In this document: piece by piece, positions 44,442-50,446 of the stretch
Numbering within the stretch: the stretch's first letter is position 1
How the letters are laid out: every line of letters starts with the position of its first letter
Source: Acidobacteriaceae bacterium
Lineage (GTDB): Bacteria; Acidobacteriota; Terriglobia; Terriglobales; Acidobacteriaceae
DNA length: 50,446 nucleotides
Direction: 5' to 3'
NCBI GenBank assembly: GCA_003131585.1
Contig: PKVW01000029.1
Coordinates: forward strand, 1-50,446
Program-made: the position numbers and the translations under genes
The notes under the pieces: generated by a model
The model's database searches: none
What the model was told of the DNA's origin: nothing
Seen by the model: the letters and a program-made list of their open reading frames with translations, nothing else

Positions 44442-45182
44442 CTATTTCGCCTTAAAGGTGAAATCGGCAGTCCCCGGCTTCCCAGCGGCGACCGTGACTT
44501 TTTGCATTTGTGTACCGTAGGTTTCCTGCCACGCGGTCACCGTGTAATTTCCGGGCGGCACGTTGTTGATCGTATAGGAGCCGTTGGCATCGGTGGTCGC
44601 GTAAGGCCCTTTGACCACGACGAACCAACCGTGCATCCAGGGATGGATGTTGCACTGAACCGGGATAACTTCCGCAGCTTTCCAGCTCTTCTCGACCGCC
44701 GGCGCTCCCGGTGGCTGAGACTGATTCCACCCAACATTGATCATGGGGTTGGGGAGCGGGTGAATGTTGTGGGCCGTCTGATCGCTGGTGACAACCTTGA
44801 ACTTCTGGTTGACGTCCATCGCTAAGACGTGTGGCATATACATGCAGTTCTTTTGATTGAATACCGGCACTTCAGTCGGAACCTCGGTCAGCGCGCCGCC
44901 ACTCAACCCTTCGGAGATGTAGAGGACCACATTCTCCAGTCCACCGTTCTGACCGGCCAGCACCGTTTCCAGGTGCCCGGGGTCGCTCGCGTGAGCCTTC
45001 GAGCAGTAGGGATCCTTCGACATGTCGATGCCCTTCATGTGAGGCGCTGTGCCGTCGAGTTTGACCGTCCCGGTAATCTTGCCTTCACCAGCAGCGTTGA
45101 CTTTCTGCCCCAAAATCAACGCTCCACAGCAGACTAATATTACTGCCGAAAGTACAGCCGCTAAATTGTATCGATTCCTCAT
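44442..45182 (-). CDS. Exported cupredoxin-like protein with carboxypeptidase-regulatory-like domain
   Basis: An exported protein of 246 residues with a signal peptide (about 1-30). A plastocyanin-like site is suggested by His138 in TAHNIHP and by Cys177, His180 and Met183 in VQCNIHPWMHG. The last 55 residues (GPYATTDANGSYTINNVPPGNYTVTAWQE) form a CarboxypepD_reg-like beta-sandwich. The gene lies between the dihaem cytochrome and subunit II genes, so it may be a copper electron carrier or a copper donor to CuA. Related proteins are frequent in Acidobacteria and Planctomycetes near respiratory clusters. Confidence 0.78.
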   Translation of the reverse strand: MRNRYNLAAVLSAVILVCCGALILGQKVNAAGEGKITGTVKLDGTAPHMKGIDMSKDPYCSKAHASDPGHLETVLAGQNGGLENVVLYISEGLSGGALTEVPTEVPVFNQKNCMYMPHVLAMDVNQKFKVVTSDQTAHNIHPLPNPMINVGWNQSQPPGAPAVEKSWKAAEVIPVQCNIHPWMHGWFVVVKGPYATTDANGSYTINNVPPGNYTVTAWQETYGTQMQKVTVAAGKPGTADFTFKAK

Positions 45183-45239
45183 AGAAAGTCCTCTCCTTAA
45201 GAACCAAGGTGGAGCTTAGCTCGCGATGCCGTTCCCGAC

Positions 45240-46106
45240 CTATTGTTGTCCCGCCGGGGCATTGGGATCAACCGGCTTCAGGGCCAGTTGTTTCGCAATG
45301 GCTTTTTCCTTGCTTTTTTGAGGCTCAAGCGTTCGCAGATAAAAAACCAAGTCCCACGCTTCCTCCGGCTTGATATTGTCCGCAAACGAGGGCATTGGAG
45401 TGCCGTCCAAACCGGTCATGAAAATTCGGAATAGATCCTGGTCTGTGGATCCGCATTTCGGCCGGGCTCCCTCGGTAAAGTTGAAGGGGGCGATGGGCCG
45501 GCCGAGATCGTCGGTGAGGGTGGCGGCGGAGGGTCCGTTGGCCATACCCTGCACCCCGTGGCATTTCCAGCACTGCACCTTGGCGAATACATCGCGTCCC
45601 GCCTTGATCCGCTCGGCGGTAATTTCCGGTTCGGGAGGAATCTGAATCGGCGTTCCTGGCTTTTCACTTACCCAGCGTGGAGAAAAATGCTTCACCCAAG
45701 CTACCAGGTCTGCCCGCTCCTGCTTGGTGAAGGTGCTCCATTGCGGCATGTTCGAGCGGTCAAGGCCGCGGGCTATGGTGTCGAAAAGATCCTGGTCGAC
45801 AGGCAAGGTTCCCGTTGGCGTGGAGCGGCACTTAAACACGCCCAACTGGAAGTCGCGCGGCTTGGGGTCGACCCAGGGAAAGCTTTCGCCATTTCCGTCC
45901 CCGAGTTCGCCATGGCAAACCACGCAATACCGGCGGTAGTCGGCTTTGGCATCCTTGGCATGGCCCGTAATGTTTCCGATGTGGCTTTCCGTGCCCATGC
46001 GCGATTCCAAGTCGTACTTGGTGAGCTGCGCCCAGGCAACTTGGGAGACCGCCAGAACCGCCGCTGCACCCAGCAAAAGCGACCACTTCCGCACTGTTGT
46101 CTGCAT
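45240..46106 (-). CDS. Exported dihaem cytochrome c
   Basis: A periplasmic protein of 288 residues with a signal peptide (about 1-26) and two cytochrome c domains: CVVCH (61-65) and CWKCH (179-183), each followed by typical glycine-rich loops and later Met ligands (SNMPQWS, TPMPSFADNI). Domains of this kind resemble the small c-type donors fused to other oxidases (caa3, cbb3 FixP). As a separate gene upstream of the cupredoxin and subunit II genes it is the best candidate for the donor to CuA. Confidence 0.88.
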   Translation of the reverse strand: MQTTVRKWSLLLGAAAVLAVSQVAWAQLTKYDLESRMGTESHIGNITGHAKDAKADYRRYCVVCHGELGDGNGESFPWVDPKPRDFQLGVFKCRSTPTGTLPVDQDLFDTIARGLDRSNMPQWSTFTKQERADLVAWVKHFSPRWVSEKPGTPIQIPPEPEITAERIKAGRDVFAKVQCWKCHGVQGMANGPSAATLTDDLGRPIAPFNFTEGARPKCGSTDQDLFRIFMTGLDGTPMPSFADNIKPEEAWDLVFYLRTLEPQKSKEKAIAKQLALKPVDPNAPAGQQ

Positions 46107-46118
46107 GTCTATCCCTCT

Positions 46119-47597
46119 CTAGAAATCAAAGTCAAATCCGAGCAGCAACTCGCTGGTATTCACGTTCGCGCTAGTCAGGCCAAGAGTTGGGCCAGTACCG
46201 TCCTGATGCAGCCAGTTGTATTCGTTGTGCCAGGCAAAGCCGGCCCGGCTCGTCATAAACGGGTTGTAACGATAGCCGATGGTGTAGGTCGAGATATTGC
46301 CGAAGTTGGACGCGGAAGGGCTGGCCGAGTCCGGACCGTTGGCCTGCCGCGACATTCTGATCGTTTCATACCGCCCGATAAAGATGAGCTGCGGACTGTA
46401 GACGTAGTGCGGCTCAAAAAGAATACCGTTCCACGTCGGCCCTTGCGAGCCAGCAGGTAAGACGGTTCCAGTGGTGTTGTTGCAAGGCTGGCCGCCATTG
46501 CATGTGGTGGTGGCACCGGTATCGATGAAATCGCCGTAACCTTGCCCAAACCATGCGCTATCCTGCCCATGCTGAGTCACAACTTGGAGGTCAACATGTT
46601 GTCCGAAGTAGAATTGCCCGACGAAGCCCTCGCGGCTGAAAGACTTGTTGCCAATTCCGGAGCCAGGTATCGGTCCGGTCGGACCACCACTGGTCAGAAA
46701 GGTGGTTGGAGCTTGACCGACCATGGCGTAGAAGCCAACGCGCTGCACTCCTGCCTTGCCGGTATCGAACGCCTGGCTGGCGGCAAAGAATCCGGTATAA
46801 GCGTTGCCATAGGGAAGTTGCACTGTGCCGTTATTCGAGCTTAACAGCGCGGCGGAATAACGGGTGCGGTCGCTGTAGGAGTGACCCATGAGCTCGACGC
46901 CGAGCTGGTTGTCTCCCATTTGGCCGAAGATGTTGCCATCACCCTGCGGGATGAAGTGGTAGAGCTGGTAGATGCCGCCATTCCCCGTCAGCGTCAGGAT
47001 GCGCTTTTCGGAAAGCAGATTGTCGAGCTCGAACTTGCCAAGTTTAATGTTGAACCAACCGCTGCCAAACAGATTGTCGAGCCGCGCCATTACTGTTTCA
47101 AAGTGAAAGGAGGCCGTGGCGTCCGAAGACGGAAGCACGTAGAACGAAAAGTTCTTTTCCAGCGTGCCGCCGGTGTGGAAGTCGAGGCCGCTCAGGTCAA
47201 AGCCAGACTTGGTGAGACGCTGTACAGCGGAGCCGGTGGGCGAGGGGTTTCCCGACGAGTAGGTGTCCACCAGTACTTTACCGGTGCTCACCCTGTGCCA
47301 GAGCGGAATGATGCGGAAGGTGACCGGCCAGTACCCCGGATTCTGCCAGATCGGAGCATCGCGATCGTTCATGAGCTGGTAGCCGTTGTCCTTGAACTTT
47401 TGGCCAAAGTAATTGAGCATCGGCCAGGACTCGTGACAGGCCGAGCAGCGCAGGCCATACTTCCTGGCGAAAGCCGGCAGTGCGTTCGCGGGCTGGCTGC
47501 AAGTGAGAACGACCGACACGAGAACCAGAGCGACAGAAAACAAGGGCATCGCAAAGTTAGATATGTTGCGAAGATGGGAACGCCTCGAAACGCGCAT
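46119..47597 (-). CDS. Outer-membrane beta-barrel protein with N-terminal haem c motif (porin-cytochrome fusion)
   Basis: A protein of 492 residues, first gene of the oxidase operon. The ATG at 47597 has GAGGAG 7 bases upstream; a longer frame is not needed. A signal peptide (to about 39) is followed by a single CSACH motif (51-55, RKYGLRCSACHESWPMLNYFG). The rest is rich in alternating strands, Tyr/Phe/Gly and short loops, and ends in LLLGFDFDF with a terminal Phe, as outer-membrane barrels do. The fusion would place one haem at the periplasmic mouth of a pore. It may pass electrons across the outer membrane or bring in a substrate. Confidence 0.8.
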   Translation of the reverse strand: MRVSRRSHLRNISNFAMPLFSVALVLVSVVLTCSQPANALPAFARKYGLRCSACHESWPMLNYFGQKFKDNGYQLMNDRDAPIWQNPGYWPVTFRIIPLWHRVSTGKVLVDTYSSGNPSPTGSAVQRLTKSGFDLSGLDFHTGGTLEKNFSFYVLPSSDATASFHFETVMARLDNLFGSGWFNIKLGKFELDNLLSEKRILTLTGNGGIYQLYHFIPQGDGNIFGQMGDNQLGVELMGHSYSDRTRYSAALLSSNNGTVQLPYGNAYTGFFAASQAFDTGKAGVQRVGFYAMVGQAPTTFLTSGGPTGPIPGSGIGNKSFSREGFVGQFYFGQHVDLQVVTQHGQDSAWFGQGYGDFIDTGATTTCNGGQPCNNTTGTVLPAGSQGPTWNGILFEPHYVYSPQLIFIGRYETIRMSRQANGPDSASPSASNFGNISTYTIGYRYNPFMTSRAGFAWHNEYNWLHQDGTGPTLGLTSANVNTSELLLGFDFDF

Positions 47598-47914
47598 GTC
47601 CGGACTCCTCGGCAAGATCAAATCACGATCTGTTTTTTGAAAATCGACTTCCCGCAAAACGCGGCTGCACTCAGAACGTAAAGGGCTCCGAACGCGAACC
47701 CTTCTCATTCCGCCTGCGGTAGAACGTCGACAAAGGTTCTACCACCGTACCGCGGCGGAATCCTACTACGGTCGAAAGGCGAAGTTCAAGATTTTTTTTA
47801 CAATTTTTTTACAAGGTCAATCCGGGAAGGGTTTCTTAAGCTCTGGCATCCTCGCCAAACCCGCCAGAGTTGACAGCCTTATGCCCAGAGTACGAGACTC
47901 TCTGGAGTCTGGGA
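47598..47914. promoter_or_regulatory. Divergent intergenic region of the cox operon and the SH3-like pair
   Basis: The 317 bp contain no convincing gene. Their main feature is an AT-rich core in GC-rich DNA at about 47790-47815: two direct copies of a T-run plus ACAA, one with eight and one with seven T. Promoters for both directions should lie here. A possible minus-strand -35/-10 pair (TTGAAC, 18 bases, TAGGAT) is weak. An activator site in the T-run repeat is conceivable. Confidence 0.4.
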
Positions 47915-49036
47915 ATGGAGACTACGGTGGGTTTGGGGATAGGCGTTCAAAGTCGAAGTCGGAAGCCGGATTTTTGGGCCAAGAGTAGTACAACTGCTGC
48001 GGTCGACGTTGCGCGACGCCGTTGGTCTGGCGCCCCCAGGCTGCGTTCTCTCACCGGTTTGTTCGCCCTGCTGCTTCTGCTTTTCACGGCGGTGCTTCCG
48101 CTCGCCGGCCGCGAAAAGGATAAATTGCCCTACGGCGAAGGCCTGATCGTCAACATCCCCCTGCCGGAGAGCGAAGTGGCGCAAGTCGTGGAAGACGTCG
48201 CGCAGAACGGCGTGATCAGGGGAACCAAGGAGTACAACAAGGACGAGTTTGTCGGCGGCGCGAAAGCCGCCAGTTCCTCCCGCGTATTTCCGGCATGGAA
48301 CGAGGGCGGGAAGCTTTTCTACAAGGTTCGGATGCAAGCCATCGATCCGCGCAACTTCAAGGATAGCGGCGACGTCGGGACGCTGGTTGTGCGATATGTA
48401 GTGCAAGCCCAAGGGGAGAAGAACACGGTTCTGCGCATCGACGCGCTTTTTGAAGAAGACTTCCGGCACACCGTTCATCAATCGAACGGCTCGATCGAAA
48501 GCAGCGAATACAAGGATATTCAGGAGCACCTTGAAGCCATCGAGGTCATGAAGAAGCAGACTGTCGAAGCGAACGAGGAGCGTCGCGAACAACTGGAGAA
48601 AAAGCAAAATCTTGCCATGCGCAGCGACCCACCCGCGGTGACCGCGCTGCAATCCGTGCCGCTTCAATCCGAACCCCCGGCGGTCGCTCCGGCGATGGAG
48701 AGCCTCGCGGATCCCGCCTCGCAAGCCGAAACAATGCAGTCCGCGGGCCAGACGCGGCCAGGACAGACTCTCCCTGGCCAAACCCTCTCTGCCCAAACCC
48801 CCTCTGACCAAACCCTGGAAGAGCGCGTCAAGGATCTTCGCAAGCAGGTTGAGCGGCTGGTGAAGGCTCCGGGCGCGCCGCTCAAATCCGCGCCTTTCCA
48901 CACCGCGAGCACGCTGCAATCCTTAACCCCGGGCACGGAAGTTCTGATTCTGATTTCCACACCCTACTGGTATGGGGTCGAGACGCACGAGGGGCAGCAC
49001 GGATGGATCCTCCGCGACCAGTTGGAGCAGCCATGA
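47915..49036 (+). CDS. Exported protein with coiled region and C-terminal SH3-like domain, function unknown
   Basis: A protein of about 373 residues. The ATG at 47915 has GGAG 8 bases upstream. An unusually long basic head of 45 residues precedes the hydrophobic segment (SLTGLFALLLLLFTAVLPLA). The external part begins with a beta-rich domain (KLPYGEGLIVNIPLPESEVAQVVEDVA), then a helical EANEERREQLEKKQ region, a Gln/Thr/Pro-rich repeat (QTRPGQTLPGQTLSAQTPSDQT) and a C-terminal bacterial SH3-like module (VLILISTPYWYGVETHEGQHGWILRDQLE). The stop overlaps the next start (ATGA). The SH3 module suggests binding to peptidoglycan or a partner protein. Not recognised as a named family. Confidence 0.72.
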   Translation: METTVGLGIGVQSRSRKPDFWAKSSTTAAVDVARRRWSGAPRLRSLTGLFALLLLLFTAVLPLAGREKDKLPYGEGLIVNIPLPESEVAQVVEDVAQNGVIRGTKEYNKDEFVGGAKAASSSRVFPAWNEGGKLFYKVRMQAIDPRNFKDSGDVGTLVVRYVVQAQGEKNTVLRIDALFEEDFRHTVHQSNGSIESSEYKDIQEHLEAIEVMKKQTVEANEERREQLEKKQNLAMRSDPPAVTALQSVPLQSEPPAVAPAMESLADPASQAETMQSAGQTRPGQTLPGQTLSAQTPSDQTLEERVKDLRKQVERLVKAPGAPLKSAPFHTASTLQSLTPGTEVLILISTPYWYGVETHEGQHGWILRDQLEQP

Positions 49037-50418
49037 AGCGTCGATTCCGTCGAGCTTTCTCGCACACGCTGTTGGCGGCCGCCGTAGCCTTTTGCTGCGT
49101 GGAATGGAGCCCAGCGCAAGGCAATGGATACGAACGGACTTTCCCGCAGGACAAGGCCAGGGTGGAAAAAATCCTGAAGGAAATGCAAGCCGTCACGGCG
49201 GGACGTCTTCCGGTGTTGGATGGTTTCGCGACTTCGGCGGATCATTCCCTGGACCGTTATCAGCGTGGCTACTATCAGTCCAAGTTCCAGGTCAGCGCGG
49301 CGGCTTCCGGCGGATCCGTGGTGCGGGTGAGCGTGCAGGTTACGGCCTGGTATGTTGATCCGGTCGCTGCCCGGTCTGGGTATCAGGTATTGACGTCGAA
49401 TGGCCGTCTGGAAGCGGACCTGCTGGACCAACTGGCAGATCAACTCGCTGGCAAAGCATCACAAGTCGGCGCGAGTTCTCCGGCAACTCCTGCGCCGGGA
49501 AGATCTTCATGGGAACGATCTCCGTCGGAACGAACTTCTTCGGAACGAACTTCGACCGGACGATCTTGGCCGGGGCAATCTGGGAAGACCCCGGATCCGG
49601 CGGAATCCACCCTCTCAGCGCCGGTGCCCAGAATTCCGGAAGCCGGCGGCAAGTTTTCATCGTCCCTGGCCCAAAGTCTGGCTGAGCAGGAAAAGACCGG
49701 CCCCCAAATGGGGCAGAAAAAACTCGCCGACAAGGATCCAAGCGGTCTGCAAGCCGAAGCGGAGAGCCTGGAGGAGATTCTTAAGAATCAGGCGCATCCC
49801 AAGAATCTTGTTGCGACAAAGAAGTCCGGGACTCCGGTGGTCGCGACCGCGAGTTTGACTGCCAAGACTTTGTTCATGGCCAGCGCACACGACGAGTTCG
49901 AGATGCTGGATTTCAACCGGGATTGGGTTCACGTGCGCATTTCCGGCCTGTCACGGGGATGGATCTGGCGTAACAACCTGGAAATGCCCGACAGCATTCC
50001 GGACAGCGATGCGCCGACGGATCCGGCGCCGGTTTCGGTTGCCGCGGAGCTATTTCATGTGACTCGGGAAGAAAAAGCGCCTTTCCCCGGAGATTGGGAG
50101 CCCCTGCGAGGAAAGAGCGTGAAGATCGTCTCGGTGGAAAAGACAAACGAGACGGCAAAGGATTCGGGCCCTCAGCTCAGACTGGAGTTCGCTAAGTCAG
50201 TGCTCGACAAGGATTATGCGGAACTCGCGCAGAGTCCGCAGGAACTGGCGGGGATTGTGCTGATCTTCGATTCCGCGGACGGGGGGATGATTGCCGCTAC
50301 GTTCCCGACGCTCCAGCAATGGAAGGCCGGCAAATTGTCGGACGCCGCTCTGTGGCATCAGTGTTTTTTTGATCCGCCGGAAACTTTCAATCCGTCCGGT
50401 TCTCCGGCGAGCCCGTGA
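49033..50418 (+). CDS. Exported protein with internal SH3-like domain, partner of the preceding gene
   Basis: A protein of 461 residues with a signal peptide (about 1-29), translationally coupled to the previous gene by a 4-base overlap. The first 120 residues form a mixed domain ending in LLDQLADQLAG. A Ser/Arg/Glu-rich repeat follows (WERSPSERTSSERTSTGRS). The SH3-like module is in the middle (LFMASAHDEFEMLDFNRDWVHVRISGLSRGWIWRNNLEMP), sharing G-W-I-x-R-(n)-L-E with the neighbour. The C-terminal 150 residues are a further domain with no name I can give. The two proteins probably work together at the cell envelope. The gene ends 28 bases before the window edge. Confidence 0.72.
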   Translation: MKRRFRRAFSHTLLAAAVAFCCVEWSPAQGNGYERTFPQDKARVEKILKEMQAVTAGRLPVLDGFATSADHSLDRYQRGYYQSKFQVSAAASGGSVVRVSVQVTAWYVDPVAARSGYQVLTSNGRLEADLLDQLADQLAGKASQVGASSPATPAPGRSSWERSPSERTSSERTSTGRSWPGQSGKTPDPAESTLSAPVPRIPEAGGKFSSSLAQSLAEQEKTGPQMGQKKLADKDPSGLQAEAESLEEILKNQAHPKNLVATKKSGTPVVATASLTAKTLFMASAHDEFEMLDFNRDWVHVRISGLSRGWIWRNNLEMPDSIPDSDAPTDPAPVSVAAELFHVTREEKAPFPGDWEPLRGKSVKIVSVEKTNETAKDSGPQLRLEFAKSVLDKDYAELAQSPQELAGIVLIFDSADGGMIAATFPTLQQWKAGKLSDAALWHQCFFDPPETFNPSGSPASP

Positions 50419-50446
50419 CGGAATTGGGTAGTGTCCTAATTTGCCT

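Noticed and set aside
42484-44520. A 678-codon open frame on the plus strand opposite the oxidase subunit I and II genes.
   Set aside because: It is antisense to two certain genes with conserved metal-binding motifs; its product is His/Arg/Gln-rich without any domain. Long shadows like this are expected in GC-rich DNA.

Overview
The window is about 50.4 kb of GC-rich bacterial chromosome, most likely from an Acidobacteriota (Terriglobia-like) soil bacterium. This is inferred from gene content: a reaction-centre-type dihaem cytochrome fused to an outer-membrane-lipoprotein-like domain, MacB-type permeases, choice-of-anchor-D and YVTN beta-propeller proteins, a haem-fused copper monooxygenase-like protein, and many secreted SH3-like proteins of unknown role. 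No 16S gene is present, so the assignment is tentative. I see no prophage, insertion sequence or CRISPR array.

Layout. 1-11.1 kb (+): the 3' end of an RND pump, a beta-propeller lipoprotein, a type III polyketide synthase with a flavoprotein hydroxylase and a decayed YceI gene, an MsbA-like ABC exporter, a MacB-like ATPase/permease pair and a secreted esterase. 11.3 kb: tRNA-Ser(UGA). 11.6-12.9 kb (+): a choice-of-anchor-D protein. 13.1-17.0 kb (-): a TetR-HlyD-ATPase-permease export operon. 17.1-19.0 kb (-): a SAM-I (S-box) riboswitch, a threonine-synthase-like enzyme and a MoaD/ThiS-like sulfur carrier. 19.2-23.5 kb: a GbsR/MarR regulator, a protein of unknown function, and gyrA. 23.9-27.8 kb: two paralogous secreted proteins, a GT39-like membrane protein and a CPBP protease. 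27.9-32.3 kb: recQ, then convergent hemE-hemY. 32.4-39.6 kb (+): a small membrane protein, dienelactone hydrolase, haem/copper protein, GT39 transferase, reaction-centre-type cytochrome and amidohydrolase. 39.6-47.6 kb (-): a nine-gene cytochrome c oxidase operon headed by a porin-cytochrome fusion. 47.9-50.4 kb (+): two coupled SH3-like secreted proteins.

The most interesting part is the thrC-moaD pair behind a clear SAM-I aptamer. SAM control points to methionine/homocysteine synthesis rather than threonine. The adjacent sulfur carrier ends in Gly-Gly-Ala-Lys, which would need trimming before activation. Together they suggest a protein-thiocarboxylate route from O-phosphohomoserine to homocysteine; this is a hypothesis. 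Other notable points are a cytochrome oxidase subunit I in which the K-channel lysine is valine, a GyrA with Asn-Leu at the positions of E. coli Asp82-Ser83, and a perfect six-copy 15-bp minisatellite inside an ABC ATPase gene.
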